From NCBI RefSeq assembly GCF_907164915.1, contig NC_061868.1, forward strand, positions 25,539,819 to 25,603,818: a DNA stretch of 64,000 nt, given 5' to 3'. How positions within the stretch are numbered: the first letter of the stretch is position 1; each line of letters opens with the position of its first letter. Made by a program: the position numbers and the translations under genes. This DNA comes from Impatiens glandulifera. Its lineage: Eukaryota; Streptophyta; Magnoliopsida; Ericales; Balsaminaceae. Shown in pieces: positions 1-10,909 of the stretch. Under the pieces are notes generated by a model. The model searched no databases. It saw nothing but the letters and a program-made list of their open reading frames with translations, and was not told the origin of the DNA.

Positions 1-953
1 TGAGTGGGATGGGCTGAAATACATCTGCGGTTCTTTCCGGTGGATTGTCCGAGGAAAGCGTTTTCTCGGAGTCCGCCGGTTTCTTTGAACTCTTCTTCGC
101 AGCTACCTTCTTCCTCCTCTTTCGGTTCTGGTGGAACTTCTGCCTCAACCGCTTTTCTTGACGGTTTCTTCTGTCTGGTTTCTTCTTCAACTGGAACCGA
201 TGAACTGGCTCCCTTGGATGATTTAGTCTTTGAGGATTTTGGTTTGATCGTCTTCTCCGGTTTTTCGATCATTGACTCTGAGTCAAGAATGTTGGAGATC
301 GGAAGCGGTATGCCTTCACCGAGTTCCACTTTGAGAAACTCAAGAATTTTGACGATTTGCATAGCATAGGCCTGCACCCGGCCATCTTTCTTTATCACCA
401 TTTGACAGAACTCTTCGTAGATGACGTACCCCCAGTCCACCTTGTCATCGCGGACAATAGCTAACAGCATTATAAGTTTAAGTTTTGTGAGGTTGTCGAA
501 ATTACCTCCCCTTCCTTGGAGTGATTTGGCGATGACGGTCACTAACCATCTGTATTCCAGTTTGAGCTTGATCTTCCGGCTGTTGTGGATCACCAGATCC
601 TGACCTGAAAAAGATACCACCAACCGGGCAGCATTTGATTCTGCTTCGGTTAAGTCGATCTTTAGGTCCGAACCTGTGTTGGGCAGACCAAGGGCTTCCG
701 CAAAAATCTCTTCGGTGATGAGGACGGCCTTTCCGTTGACAGTCGCCGAGATCTTCCTCTTCGACAGCGTCGCCGTCGCCAAGAACTCCGTCACCGCCGC
801 CGGATGGATGATGAACGGACCAGAAAGGAACTACTCCAACCCAGATTCCCGTAGAAGTTGAAGAACAGCCTTGTTCTTATCGTCAGCATGCTCGTCAATA
901 TCTGCGAAATCTACTTGCAACATCCATTGAAATGGAGCTTTGCCTAGATCCAT
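1..953 (-). pseudogene. aORF-3, long form, partial, one in-frame TAG
   Basis: The start is ATG at 951-953, followed by MDLGKAPFQWML. The same frame stays open to the window edge except for one TAG at 831-833 (codon 41). After the TAG the protein has the family core: an EEIFAEALGLPNTG-type segment, a segment with SLQGRGGNFDNLTKLKL, and VDWG. A Lys/Ser/Pro/Glu-rich tail follows (KPKSSKTKSSKG and similar). The core aligns by eye with aORF-1, aORF-2 and the element B pseudogene. I know no biochemical function. Comparable hypothetical proteins are, from memory, abundant in Gesneriaceae proteomes. The C-terminus lies outside the window. The TAG may be a point nonsense mutation (CAG to TAG) or a readthrough site. 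Confidence 0.65.
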
Positions 954-1067
954 GATATTTTTTGAGAGAAGAAGATGAAGAACGATGATGATCAGAGGGA
1001 TGAATGCCTTTGAAATTCTGGAAATCTTAGAGAGAGAAAGCACGTGTGTCGAATGGGCTGATTTGAA

Positions 1068-1075
1068 CTTATATA
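1068..1075 (-). promoter_or_regulatory. TATA box upstream of aORF-3
   Basis: On the minus strand this reads CTATATAAG, about 115 bp upstream of the aORF-3 ATG. A purine-rich GAGAGA leader lies between them. It is one of three equally placed TATA boxes in front of the three aORFs. Confidence 0.55.
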
Positions 1076-1479
1076 GATGGCGGTTCCAAGCGGTTTTGAA
1101 GATGAACCGTCAATTTGATGTTTTTGGCGCCAACTTTCCCTCCAAAAAGTTACTGCCGTAACTTTCGGCGGTAAAAACGGAAATTCGATGGGCGGTAAAC
1201 TTTGAGAGGTAAAACTGTGGGCGGTTAAGATTTTTCGAATTTTCATCTTTGCTCGAGAGACCGGTTTCACTTGAGATCTCGTTAACCGGAAATTTTAGGT
1301 TAACTTTAACATTTTGTATAAGTTTGAAAAACCGGAAGGAATACTGTGAATGAAAACCGGGGACTTTTTAAGAATTGAAATATTTCATTAATACGGGAAA
1401 GGAAATGATTAACATAGGAGCGGTTCTGGTCGTACAGCAAAATGACCAGAAACCGGAAAGAAAACGAAAAGAAAGAAAA

Positions 1480-2238
1480 TTATTCGGTAAACCATCCTCC
1501 TTCCAACCTCCTTTCATACCACTTCTCCATGGTGTTTTGAGGAGACCGTTCATGAATTCTTAACACACATCTATAGATCATGTCTATTGTGATGGTGTTG
1601 AAGGATCCAACCGGAACACCTTTTCCAAGGTTGCGACGCTTGGACATCAGAAACCGGGTGATCTGAGGAGCGTAGCTGATCCTTCCTCTTTTACCGGTCA
1701 TAAGCTGCTTCAGCTTATTGAAAAGATAGGACGCCCAGTTGATGGCGGAGTTGCGGATGATGGCTATCATAATGTCGAATGCCTCCCGGCTGTAGTTCTG
1801 ATTGGGCATTCGGCCTATGATAGACCTTTGGACCAAATCGTGAAAGACTTGGTAGTGAGGAGCGAGATCTTCTTTCTTCCCAAAATCCTTAACAGGAGTG
1901 TATGAGGAAGAGAAGATTTTGAAGAAAGTTTCCTTAGCCGGTAAATACGGCGTCGGAAAATCAGAGAAACCTTCCGTTGGAAGGTGAAAGAAGGTGGCGA
2001 ATTCCTCCTCAGAAAACTGGAGGAACTGACCGTCGATGATGGTGCGAATGCTGCCATCATCCAAAATGTGACCGTTATTGTAGAATTCGCACACCTCCTC
2101 CACGAGGATGAGGTCCGAACCCTTGAGAAAGCCTTGCAGGCCAGACTCTATGACATGCTGAAAAATGCAGTCATAGTATGAGCTATGCTTGATGTCTTCA
2201 AAATCAATGATCAGGGTGTTTCTTATCTCGGCAGACAT
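1480..2238 (-). CDS. aORF-2: intact 252-aa extra ORF of the Copia element
   Basis: An uninterrupted 252-residue frame from ATG at 2236-2238 (MSAEIRNTLIIDFEDIKHSS). Visible features are FFHLPTEGFSD near residue 85, NYSREAFDIMIAI near residue 150, an INWASYLFNKLK segment, SYAPQITRFL near residue 190, and a basic/aromatic C-terminus. It is a paralog of aORF-1 (same length class, same LPxEG, IN/VNW and YAPQ landmarks) and shares the shorter core of aORF-3. No signal peptide, membrane segment or known catalytic motif is evident. Its own TATA box lies about 104 bp upstream. Function is unknown. It could be an env-position accessory protein or a captured host gene that multiplied. Confidence 0.7.
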   Translation of the reverse strand: MSAEIRNTLIIDFEDIKHSSYYDCIFQHVIESGLQGFLKGSDLILVEEVCEFYNNGHILDDGSIRTIIDGQFLQFSEEEFATFFHLPTEGFSDFPTPYLPAKETFFKIFSSSYTPVKDFGKKEDLAPHYQVFHDLVQRSIIGRMPNQNYSREAFDIMIAIIRNSAINWASYLFNKLKQLMTGKRGRISYAPQITRFLMSKRRNLGKGVPVGSFNTITIDMIYRCVLRIHERSPQNTMEKWYERRLEGGWFTE

Positions 2239-2341
2239 GATGATGAGTAGTGAAGAAAAGTTTGAGAGAGTTCTTGAGCTTCCGAGTTTTTAGAGAGAAT
2301 AATGCTTGAAGGCGTGTTTTGAAAATGGAAGTTGAGTCCCC

Positions 2342-2349
2342 TTTTATAG
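2342..2349 (-). promoter_or_regulatory. TATA box upstream of aORF-2
   Basis: The minus strand reads CTATAAAAGGGG, about 104 bp upstream of the aORF-2 ATG. The match to the plant TATA consensus is strong. Confidence 0.6.
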
Positions 2350-2660
2350 CCTGGAATGAATGAGAGCATTTAATGAGAGTATTTGAAAAATCTAGCCGTT
2401 TATGCTTAGTCATTAATGTTTTTGTGATTTTCCAAGAGAATAAAGGCAAGTCTTGTCAAATCAAGTCAGGCATGCTTTTTGATAATGAGGATTTATGTTT
2501 CCAAGAGTGATATGATTTATTTTGATATGACGCATTGAATATTTTAGATTTTGACTTGGAAAGGAAAGAAATCTGATTCATTGATTGGAGTACGAAACCG
2601 GTCGTACAACAAAAGTACCGGTTTTGTAAAAAGAGATAAAAGAGAAGAACAGGGAACAGT

Positions 2661-3422
2661 TTAAACATTCGATGACTCAACTACTTGAGCGTTTGAAGCC
2701 TCAGCCGCTTGAATTCTTCTGGCTTTAACCGCTTCCCACCGGTCGATCATCTCTTGTACTCTTTCCTTGGTGAGCACGTGCCTTGGGTGAAGAGTGACGA
2801 AGGCTCCGGAGTGGATGTCCAGACTTGCACAGAAACCGCTCAGCTGAGGAGCGTAGCCGGTCTTGTTGGAGAGAAGCATCTTCTTCAGGTTACTGAAGAT
2901 GATCCAGGACCAGTTAACCGGTGTCCCAACCGTTACGGCGATCATCATCTCGAAAACCCTTTGGGTGTAATAGTAACTCTTCTCTCTGCACAAGACAGAT
3001 TTTCCCAGAATCTCGCAGAGAATCTGGTACTTGTGAGAAAGTTGACTCTTAGCACCCTAGGGTTTAACCGGGATGTCAGATCCTGAGAACCGGCGACACA
3101 TTTCTTCCATTGTCACCGGGGAATAGGTTAGGTCGGTTACCCCTTCATTGGGTAAGCCGCAGTATACAGCGAAATCCGTCTCGCTGAATAGGAATTTCTG
3201 ACCGTAAACCTGTGCAACGAGTATATCTCGATGCACCTCTTTCGCGGTCTCAAACAGTTCTTCGACTACAAGGTAGTCGATGATGAACCTGTTCTCAAGA
3301 AAACTTCTTAGCCCACTCTTTTCTATGGCTAAGAACATTTCCTTTACTTCATGATCCTCATATTGGTAGATTGATCCAAAATCTGCCAATAGGATTTTCT
3401 TGGCTAGGGAGTTGGTATTCAT
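2661..3422 (-). pseudogene. aORF-1: extra ORF, full length but split by one TAG
   Basis: From ATG at 3420-3422 (MNTNSLAKKILLADFGSI) the frame is open to a TAG at 3057-3059, just after SGSDIPVKP. It then continues in the same frame to the stop at 2661. The total is 253 sense and stop codons before the terminator, almost the length of aORF-2 (252 aa). The part after the TAG carries the family landmarks: FEMMIAV, VNWSWIIFSNLKKML, TGYAPQLSGF. The lesion is one codon with no frameshift, so it is a recent nonsense change or a suppressible stop. Function is unknown. Confidence 0.65.
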
Positions 3423-3507
3423 GTTTTTGAGAGAGAGAGGATTTTATCTCAAGAGTAATACTTGTGAATAGTGAACTTGTGATGTTTTGAAAAGGATTAA
3501 GGATGGT

Positions 3508-3515
3508 TTATATAG
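3508..3515 (-). promoter_or_regulatory. TATA box upstream of aORF-1
   Basis: The minus strand reads CTATATAAACC, about 86 bp upstream of the aORF-1 ATG. A GAGAGAGAG leader follows directly upstream of the start. Confidence 0.6.
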
Positions 3516-4129
3516 CCCGGGGATTCGGCTTGATCTTTAATGAGGTTAAGCATGCCTGATGATGTCATCAGCTATTTAATAGACTTAACTTGTTGAAGTA
3601 ACTAATGGTTATTTCCAAGGTAAATCTAATTATTACTAAGATAGCAATGATGAAAAATATCTATTGACAGGATGTGAGTCTCCCTCTCTTGATGATGGAC
3701 ACATGTCGTCATCTCGATTGTGGTAGACTTGTTTTTATTAATTACAGGCTTCATTTTTCAAAATATGCATGAAAACTAGGTCGGTCATCTCAGATTAATC
3801 GGAAAAGTTCATTTCATCAGACCAGAGTGCATATGTACTAAGCGGTTTTCCATGACCGGTTTTAGTAGGATATTTCCGTTTGTGAAGAAAAGTTGATTAA
3901 TGTCAACAATTGTTCAACTTTGGATTTGTTTTATCCACTTCAACCCGGTTATTTCAACCGTATAGTAAACATACATTTGATTTGAAATTATGAAGTGATC
4001 GGGCATAACCGGAGACTTCCTCCCGGTTAGCATATTTGATTTATTAATGGCCTATTTGAATATGGTTTGAGAAGCGATAGCTTCTCCCTGAACACATATC
4101 CCGGTTTTATATACAAGCATACATTATGA
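3516..4129 (-). other. Non-coding spacer between pol and aORF-1
   Basis: No ORF of note. The stretch contains repeated CCGGTT/AACCGG hexamers (for example near 3855, 3944, 4008, 4024 and 4100), the same motif that recurs in the element's LTR. It is the likely upstream regulatory region of aORF-1. No LTR end (TG...CA with PPT) was found here, so the aORFs are inside the element and not beyond its 3' LTR. Confidence 0.5.
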
Positions 4130-7100
4130 TTATATCATTTGATTAAGATTAGTAAGACCCAAGATATTTCGAAAATGTGAAAACTTAGCTTCCTGTAGCG
4201 GTTTCGTGAAGATGTCCGCTACTTGTTGCTCGGTCGACACATATTCCAGCCGGATGTGTTTCTCCTGAACATGCTCCCGGATGAAATGGTGTCGGATGTC
4301 GATATGCTTTGTTCTTGAGTGCAACACCGGATTATATGTGATCGCTATGGCGCTGGTGTTGTCACAAAAGATTGGAGACTCCTTGGCTTCTATTCCGAAG
4401 TCCCTAAGTTGCTGTTGAATCCAGAGGAGTTGTGCACAGCAGCTTCCAGCCGCTAGGTACTCCGCCTCTGCGGTTGACGTTGCAACGGACGTTTGTTTCT
4501 TGCTGCTCCAAGTGACTAACCGGTCACCCAGAAACTGACAGGTTCCACTTGTACTCTTTCTGTCGATTTTGCATCCCGCGTAATCGGCATCTGAGTAGCT
4601 TATTAGATTGAAGCTCGAGTCTTTTGGGTACCAGAGTCCCACTTCTTGAGTTCCCTTCAGATATTTCAAGATTCTTTTGGCCGCCGTATAATGAGATTGC
4701 TTTGGGTTTGCTTGGAACCTTCCGCACACTCCAACCGCAAACAGAATGTCAGGTCGGCTTGCCGTGAGATACAACAGCGATCCGATCATTCCTCGATATG
4801 CTGTGATGTCAACGGCTTGACCATCTTCATCTTTGTCCAGCTTCACGGAAGGACTCATTGGCGTAGCCGCTTCGGCACATGTATCCATCCCAAATCTCTT
4901 CAGCAGTTCGGCTGTATACTTCGGTTGACTTATAAAGATTCCGGCTTCAATCTGCTTAACCTGAAGTCCTAGAAAGAAACTCATTTCCCCCATCATACTC
5001 ATTTGAAATCTATCAGTCATCATTTTCGAAAACTTATCACATAATTTTGGATCGGTTGACCCGAATATGATATCATCAACATAAATCTGAACAAGTAAAA
5101 TTTGTTCTTTTCTTTCAAATTTAAAAAGGGTTTTGTCTACCGAACCTATTGTAAATTTGTGATCAAATAGAAATTGTGTCAAAGTATCATACCAAGCTCT
5201 TGGAGCTTGTTTCAAACCATAAAGGGCTTTATTCAGCCGGTAAACGTGATTTTCATGTTCTGGATTTTTAAAACCTGGAGGTTGGTTAACATACACCTCT
5301 TCATTTACTTTACCATTTAGAAAAGCACTCTTAACATCCATTTGATAAACTTTGAAATTTTTGAAAGCTGCGTATGCTAAAAATATTCTAATTGCCTCAA
5401 GTCTAGCTACAGGGGCGAATGATTCTTCAAAATCAATGCCTTCTTCCTGTTTATAGCCTTGAGCCACTAACCGGGCTTTGTTCCTCGTAACTAAACCGTC
5501 TTCATTGAGTTTATTTCTGAATACCCATCGTGTGCCTATAACCGGTTTGTTTTTCGGTCTAGGGACTAGGTACCAGACTTTATTTCTCTCAAACTCGTTT
5601 AATTCCTCTTGCATTGCCAAGATCCAATCTGGATCTGACAGTGCTTCATCCACCTTTTTCGGCTCAATTTGTGATATGAAAGCAGAGTTTCCATAGTGAT
5701 CCAAATTTTGTTGCCTAGTTCGGACGGGTGAGGATATGTTACCTATCACTAGTTCAAGAGGATGATTTTTGTTCCTTCTGAGGTTAATCCGAGACGTGTC
5801 TACCAAGCTTTCGGCTGGCTGATCAAGGTTAGACTGATCGGTAGGCTGAACAGATTCAGACCGACCGATTTCTTCAGTAGAAACTGAAGCGTCAACTTTC
5901 TGCGGTAAGGCAGCTTGATCAGGCTGAATCTCAACATCAACCGCTTGGTCCTTGACAAAGCGTCTAAAAACCGGAACCTCGTCTTCATCATCAGAATAGA
6001 TATTGAAATTTTCCATTCTGTTGTGAAGGTCGAAGGGTAATGCAGTGTTTCGCTCAACCGATTCATCGAAAACAACGTGTGCGGTTTCTTCAACTGTTAA
6101 AGTCCTAGTATTGTATATTCTGTAGGCTTTACTCACAGCTGAATATCCCAACATTATTCCCTCATCGGATTTAGCATCAAAAGCGGTCAAGTAATTCTTG
6201 CCGTTATTGTGAACAAAGCATTTACTACCAAAAATTCGAAAATATCGTACACTTGGAACTTGATCAAAATAAATTTCAAAAGGAGTTTTCGAAAACCGTT
6301 TAGTTACTAAAGATCGATTTTGTGTATAGCAAGCGGTGTTGATAGCTTCAGCCCAAAACTTTTGAGCGATACCCGAATCGGCTATCATTGACCTTGCGGC
6401 TTCCTTGAGAGTTCGGTTTCTTCTCTCAGCCAGGCCGTTCTGTTGAGGAGTTCTGGCACTAGACAACTCGTGCCTAATACCGGAATCATCAAGAAAAGTT
6501 GTTAAATTACTGTTTATGAACTCAGTTCCTCTATCACTTCTGATTTTGTTTACTCGAATAGATTTTTCATTTTGTATTCTCAAAATCAGTTTAATCAAGT
6601 TTGGAGTTGCTTGATTCTTAGAAGCTAGGAAAGTAACCCAAGTAAATTTAGAGTAATCATCAACAACTACCATAGTATAATGCATGCCTCCTAAACTGGT
6701 TACTTTAACCGGACCAAACAGATCCATATGCAAGAGTTCTAAACATCTTTCAGATTGATAATTTCCTTTATTTTTGAAAGATGATTTTACTTGTTTCCCC
6801 ATTTGACATGCAGCACATACTTTATCTTTTGAAAACTTAACTTTTGGAAAACCGTGGACTAGTTCCTTGGAACAAATAAAGTTAATCGTTTTGAAATTCA
6901 AGTGGTTTAACCGTTTATGCCAAAGCCAGTTTGGATCATTTCCGGCTATCATACACACAGGTTTTTCGAAATCAGTTTTCCAATTTACTTTGTAAATGTT
7001 TCCTATCCGGTTACCGGTTAGCAAAGTGTCATTATCTTGATTTTTGACTAAGCATGAGTTTTTATGAAATTCAACTTTGTAGCCCACATCACACATTTGG

Positions 7101-7393
7101 CTTATGCTTAGTAAATTAAAACTTAGTTTTTCTACTAATAGCACATTATTTATGGATAATTCACCATGGACAATCTTACCCTTGCCCACGGTTTTACCTT
7201 TTGAGTTATCCCCGAATGTGATGAATGCTCCGGTTTCGTACTTGATGTCGGTCAGTAGCTCCTTGTTTCCGGTCATATGCCTTGAGCATCCACTGTCCAA
7301 GTACCATTCAGAATTCTTTAACCGGTTGCTCCTCCTAACCTGCAACAAACAATTATTTACACCTTTTTGGTACCCACATTTAGTTGGGTCCAT
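4130..7393 (-). CDS. pol: Copia pol polyprotein (protease-integrase-RT-RNase H), intact
   Basis: 1087 residues with no interruption. Order: zinc-independent aspartic protease with DSG at D33; GAG-pre-integrase and HHCC zinc finger (H159, H164, C193, C196); integrase DDE with D224, D287 and E323 (35 residues between the last two); Sirevirus-type [11 protein letters not shown] segment near 421-431; RT with the YVDD box at 771-774 preceded by [11 protein letters not shown] and [12 protein letters not shown]; RNase H with [10 protein letters not shown], the TAEAEY segment and a C-terminal DIFTKPL. It copies element RNA to cDNA and integrates it. The start ATG (7391-7393) overlaps the end of gag by 14 nt in the +1 frame. 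A TAA in the pol frame 9 nt upstream of this ATG argues for initiation at the ATG. Confidence 0.93.
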   Translation of the reverse strand: MDPTKCGYQKGVNNCLLQVRRSNRLKNSEWYLDSGCSRHMTGNKELLTDIKYETGAFITFGDNSKGKTVGKGKIVHGELSINNVLLVEKLSFNLLSISQMCDVGYKVEFHKNSCLVKNQDNDTLLTGNRIGNIYKVNWKTDFEKPVCMIAGNDPNWLWHKRLNHLNFKTINFICSKELVHGFPKVKFSKDKVCAACQMGKQVKSSFKNKGNYQSERCLELLHMDLFGPVKVTSLGGMHYTMVVVDDYSKFTWVTFLASKNQATPNLIKLILRIQNEKSIRVNKIRSDRGTEFINSNLTTFLDDSGIRHELSSARTPQQNGLAERRNRTLKEAARSMIADSGIAQKFWAEAINTACYTQNRSLVTKRFSKTPFEIYFDQVPSVRYFRIFGSKCFVHNNGKNYLTAFDAKSDEGIMLGYSAVSKAYRIYNTRTLTVEETAHVVFDESVERNTALPFDLHNRMENFNIYSDDEDEVPVFRRFVKDQAVDVEIQPDQAALPQKVDASVSTEEIGRSESVQPTDQSNLDQPAESLVDTSRINLRRNKNHPLELVIGNISSPVRTRQQNLDHYGNSAFISQIEPKKVDEALSDPDWILAMQEELNEFERNKVWYLVPRPKNKPVIGTRWVFRNKLNEDGLVTRNKARLVAQGYKQEEGIDFEESFAPVARLEAIRIFLAYAAFKNFKVYQMDVKSAFLNGKVNEEVYVNQPPGFKNPEHENHVYRLNKALYGLKQAPRAWYDTLTQFLFDHKFTIGSVDKTLFKFERKEQILLVQIYVDDIIFGSTDPKLCDKFSKMMTDRFQMSMMGEMSFFLGLQVKQIEAGIFISQPKYTAELLKRFGMDTCAEAATPMSPSVKLDKDEDGQAVDITAYRGMIGSLLYLTASRPDILFAVGVCGRFQANPKQSHYTAAKRILKYLKGTQEVGLWYPKDSSFNLISYSDADYAGCKIDRKSTSGTCQFLGDRLVTWSSKKQTSVATSTAEAEYLAAGSCCAQLLWIQQQLRDFGIEAKESPIFCDNTSAIAITYNPVLHSRTKHIDIRHHFIREHVQEKHIRLEYVSTEQQVADIFTKPLQEAKFSHFRNILGLTNLNQMI

Positions 7394-9230
7394 GGTTGAT
7401 TAGTCCCTTTGGGATCCAGACTTGAATGAGTCGGATCACTTTCCCGGTTATTGTTTTGATAATATTTGGCTTAACTTCTTGGCCGTTGCTCAAGAATGCC
7501 TTATGTGGTGATGGGCTTCTTTGATGTCGGTTTTTATTATTTTTACTTGGTTTCCGGTTGACTTTCCTTCTCTCAGGATGAAGCCATTTTTCAGATTCGT
7601 TAGGACCTACATATTTAAGCGTTTCTTCCGGTTTTAAGTCACTTTCGGTTTGTGAACTTTTAACAAATTTTATGAATGGAAGATTATTTTTCGTGAGTTT
7701 CATTCCGTTAGATTGTTTTGTTTCATTTTGTTTACTTGGATCATAGCCGATACCATATCTACACTTCGGATGTCTTTTGTAGTTGCACATTTGTTTCACT
7801 GCTTGACGTGATCTCTCCCACGCGGCCGTGACGTACATTGCTCGTTCATCGGTTTCGGTTACCGGTTGAACTGTCTCCTCATTATCTGAGAATAGTTCAT
7901 CCGGTTCATACGTTTCGATTTTATGGTCGTTATCATATTCATTATTTATTGGTTCGGTTTTAGGTTCTACAGGAATTGGTATATACGCAGATATATTTCT
8001 GAACTCAGCAACCATTTGGTTGAGTGCAGAAACTAGATCTTCTTTAGTAAACTCATCAGACGAGAAATCAAATACCTCTTCGTCGTTTGCCATGAAGCAG
8101 GTTACTTTCTCTTCACTATCTTCATTGTCGGAGTATGCCCACTCGCTTCCACCGTCGGATGCAATGAGAGCTTTTTGGATCTCCTTTCCTTCATCAGCAT
8201 GTTGATCATCATTTCTCCGGTAGTCATTTCGTTGGTTATTGTTGTTTCCCCGATAATTGTTTCCTTGATACCGGTTGCCTTGATAGTTATTTCCTTGATA
8301 ATTATTTCCTTGATAGTTTCCTTCCGGTTTTCTAACGTCTCTTCTTGGTTTTCTACACTCCGACCTGAAATGTCCAAAACCATCACAGTTATAACATCTC
8401 TTGTTTGATTTATCTACATAGTTATAATTAAAATCATTATTAGATGGTGGCTGGCTCTTCTTCATGAATTTCCCGAATTTCTGAGCTAGCATTGCCATCA
8501 CATCGTCGGTTATTTGATCGGTGTTTTTGACTGGAGCCGGTGCGGTTGATACTGGAGCCGCCGGTTCCACCGATGTAACCAATGCTCTTGTTGCGGTTGA
8601 TGTGGATGCTTCATCTTCGATTCGAGACTTGATCTCGAATTCGTAGGCTTTCAGATCCTCGAACACATCATGCAACTTCATCTGCCCAAGGGTGCTTGAC
8701 TCCCTCATCACCATGGTCTTGATATCCCACGTGCTTGGCAATGATCTTAGAGCTTTGATGATCACTTCTCGGTTGTCATACTTCTTTCCGAGTGTCTGAA
8801 GCTCGTTTACTACGCTGGTGAACCGGTTGCTGAATTCCTTCATATTTTCTCCCGGTTTCATCCTTATGTTTTCATACTTCTGCGTAGCCACCAAGATTTT
8901 GTTCTCCTTGGTTCTTTCATTTCCCTCGTGGATCTGAATGATCGTTTCCCAGGCTTCCTTTGCATTTTCACACTCTGATATTTTGTTCAAAGTGTTGTTA
9001 TCTATAGCCTTATAGATGTGCCTCATGCAATGGTTGTCCAGGTTACTTCTTCTCCGATCTTCACTTGTCCATTGGTTTTCCTCCTTGTTGATCTTGATCG
9101 GTCCCTCTTTCAGGACTCGGCTCATCTCATCATCTAACGTAATCAGATGTAGATACATCTGTTTCTTCCAACTGCTAAACGCTTCGCTGTTTAGCATTGG
9201 CGGCTTGTCGTTGTGGGTCATGCTTCCCAT
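7380..9230 (-). CDS. gag: Copia gag, intact, CCHC zinc knuckle
   Basis: The chosen start is ATG at 9228-9230 ([13 protein letters not shown]), 28 nt after the PBS. The frame is open further upstream only because it reads through PBS and LTR. It gives 616 aa. The N-terminal UBN2/retrotransposon gag domain contains [17 protein letters not shown] and a [11 protein letters not shown] segment. A CCHC knuckle [14 protein letters not shown] lies at residues 279-292. It is followed by a tandem Gly-Asn-Tyr-Gln-rich stretch (residues about 301-345) and an acidic then basic C-terminus. Gag forms the cytoplasmic virus-like particle and binds element RNA. It ends in TAA at 7380-7382, inside the start of pol. 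Confidence 0.9.
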   Translation of the reverse strand: MGSMTHNDKPPMLNSEAFSSWKKQMYLHLITLDDEMSRVLKEGPIKINKEENQWTSEDRRRSNLDNHCMRHIYKAIDNNTLNKISECENAKEAWETIIQIHEGNERTKENKILVATQKYENIRMKPGENMKEFSNRFTSVVNELQTLGKKYDNREVIIKALRSLPSTWDIKTMVMRESSTLGQMKLHDVFEDLKAYEFEIKSRIEDEASTSTATRALVTSVEPAAPVSTAPAPVKNTDQITDDVMAMLAQKFGKFMKKSQPPSNNDFNYNYVDKSNKRCYNCDGFGHFRSECRKPRRDVRKPEGNYQGNNYQGNNYQGNRYQGNNYRGNNNNQRNDYRRNDDQHADEGKEIQKALIASDGGSEWAYSDNEDSEEKVTCFMANDEEVFDFSSDEFTKEDLVSALNQMVAEFRNISAYIPIPVEPKTEPINNEYDNDHKIETYEPDELFSDNEETVQPVTETDERAMYVTAAWERSRQAVKQMCNYKRHPKCRYGIGYDPSKQNETKQSNGMKLTKNNLPFIKFVKSSQTESDLKPEETLKYVGPNESEKWLHPERRKVNRKPSKNNKNRHQRSPSPHKAFLSNGQEVKPNIIKTITGKVIRLIQVWIPKGLINHGPN

Positions 9231-9257
9231 CTTTTTAGGTTGCTTGAGTGCTAAGAA

Positions 9258-9273
9258 CCTCGCTCTGATACCA
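9258..9273 (-). other. Primer binding site (initiator tRNA-Met type)
   Basis: On the minus strand TGGTATCAGAGCGAGG lies 2 nt after the LTR end CGATCCTAACA. It matches the usual plant Copia PBS complementary to initiator tRNA-Met. It fixes both the element orientation and the LTR boundary. Confidence 0.9.
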
Positions 9274-9275
9274 CT

Positions 9276-10634
9276 TGTTAGGATCGGGGACGCCCTTGGA
9301 GGACCGGGGTGTTTCCGGTTATAGGAAGGGTGGCCGCTTACAACACACACACTACTTTGGTGATAGTCCGGTTAAAGACTAAAACCGTTCTTAGCACTGC
9401 ACAAACTGTCACAGACTCTTGAACCGGGTTCAAGGGCGGAAATGTCTGTTTCAGGTTGAAGCAACGAATGCGACTTTTAGATGATGTTTTTAGAAGGAGT
9501 AGGTTTTATGGATATGAGTGACCGGTTTTAGGAGTATGATTGGTTTTGAGGTTAAGGTGAAGTAAACAGGAAATGAAAGCAACGAAAGAACACGAGACAA
9601 GAATTTGTTTATGGATGTTCGGAGCAAACCCTCCTACGTCACCCCTTCTTCTCAGGTTATGAGAAGGATCTCCACTAACTCTTTAGAGTTACAACAATAC
9701 TGCCGGTCGAGCCCAACTTCGCTACTCGCCGGTTACACCAAACTCACGCTTTGATGTAATACAACAATACAACACAATAACACACAAAGAACTTCCGGTT
9801 TTAGACACACCGGTTTTACAGTATAGACTTTATCTCTCTAGGATTTAATGCTTTATGACTTTCAGAACTTATGATGCTCACAACTACAACTGTCGAACTG
9901 CATTGAATGAAGACGATCCGTCTTCCTTTTATAGCTGAAAGTAGCCAACGGTTACTTTCTTCTCTCTCTTGCGGATTGGTCGATCATTAGCACGCCTGTT
10001 TGCAGAAAGGTTGCTTGCACGCTTCAACTTCCTCAACACCTGGCATTCATGCAGGTGACTCTGAGCATAGGATGACATAGCCGGTTTTCAGATTGTGACA
10101 CGTGTTGAACATCCACTACCGGTTGTCAGCATCGGATCAATAAGGCATCATTGCTTTCCTCGCATGCTTCTGATCGGATCCGATCTTCTTTTATTCTTTC
10201 AAGACACGTTTCTTCCGTCATGGTACGTCACTCTTGAATTTTGAATCTTCTGACTTTTGTTCTGAACCATCCGGTTTTTTGTGTCTTTTGCAGTATCATC
10301 CGGTTTGAAGGGTATAATCTTTCTTCTTCGTTAACCGGTCTCTTGAGAAAGTAGAACCGGTTCCTCTGATCTTTGACTTGATCACTTGAGGCTGGTTTCT
10401 TTGAAGTAGTAGCAACCGGTTTTTGATGCCCCAACCGGTTCATACGGTTTTGATCTGTATCTGCACATGAAAATCAACAACTGTTTAGTTTGTCTGGCCG
10501 GTTCCAAAAATTAATCTACTTAATTTTTCTATCAGAGTATGACCGATCCCTACATCTCCTGCACAAACGGCGGATTTGGTTAGGTTCTTTAGATAGTTAC
10601 TTACCTACTAATTAACTATCTATTTTATCTAACA
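9276..10634 (-). repeat. LTR-A (5' LTR of element 1)
   Basis: 1359 bp, with plus-strand ends TGTTAGGATC and TATCTAACA. On the minus strand it starts TGTTAGATAAAATAG and ends GATCCTAACA next to the PBS. U3 (about 10634-9935) is rich in ACCGGT palindromes. A TATA box is at 9927-9934. R/U5 carries a TGACGTA block (9605-9653) and a palindrome (9418-9434), both shared with LTR-B, -C and -D. It also serves as the probable 3' LTR of element B, because PPT-like purine runs abut its other end. Confidence 0.88.
9927..9934 (-). promoter_or_regulatory. TATA box of LTR-A
   Basis: The minus strand reads CTATAAAAGGAAG, roughly mid-LTR, as expected at the U3/R border. Transcription would run leftward through gag and pol. 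Confidence 0.7.
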
Positions 10635-10773
10635 ATTTTTCCTTTTATGATTATTTAAGTTAAATATTCAAAACTTGTAATTGTTGGCCGGTTAAATTTA
10701 ATATTATTTGAGATTTGATAAAAATTTTGAGAAAATTTTGTAAGTTAATTTATTTAGCAATTTCTCCCTTTTT
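10635..10773 (-). other. Polypurine tracts at the 3' end of element B (two)
   Basis: On the minus strand TAAAAGGAAAAAT directly abuts the LTR start (10635-10647). A second tract AAAAAGGGAGAAAT is at 10760-10773, and it closely matches element C's PPT AAAAAGTGAGAAAT at 20669-20682. Multiplied PPTs are, from memory, a known Sirevirus trait. They imply that LTR-A is also the 3' LTR of the element to its right. Confidence 0.6.
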
Positions 10774-10909
10774 GATATTTTGATTTAAAATTATCAAAAC
10801 CAGCATTTTGAAAATAAACCGGATCATTACGTTCCCAAAAATAGTCATAAGTTCCCAAAGTAATAGTTGTAAGATAAATATTGTAACATAAAGATAAGCA
10901 TAGGTAGAA

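Larger units (their letters stand above)
1..10634 (-). mobile_element. Element 1: Sirevirus-like Copia LTR retrotransposon with extra ORFs
   Basis: Read on the minus strand the order is LTR (10634 to 9276), PBS (9273-9258), gag, pol, then three related extra ORFs running off the left edge. The 3' LTR is therefore outside the window. The integrase/RT sequence and the position of extra ORFs after pol match the Sirevirus branch of Copia, whose members often carry an env-like ORF there. Gag and pol are uninterrupted, so the element is young or recently selected, although two aORFs contain stops. Left TSD and LTR-LTR identity cannot be tested here. Confidence 0.85.

Noticed and set aside
8020..8408. 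Plus-strand ORFs across the gag repeat region
   Set aside because: Antisense shadows of the Asn/Gly-rich gag segment with hydrophobic low complexity and no domain.
9231..9350. Upstream extension of gag into PBS and LTR
   Set aside because: It would translate the primer binding site and U5. The first ATG after the PBS is at 9230.
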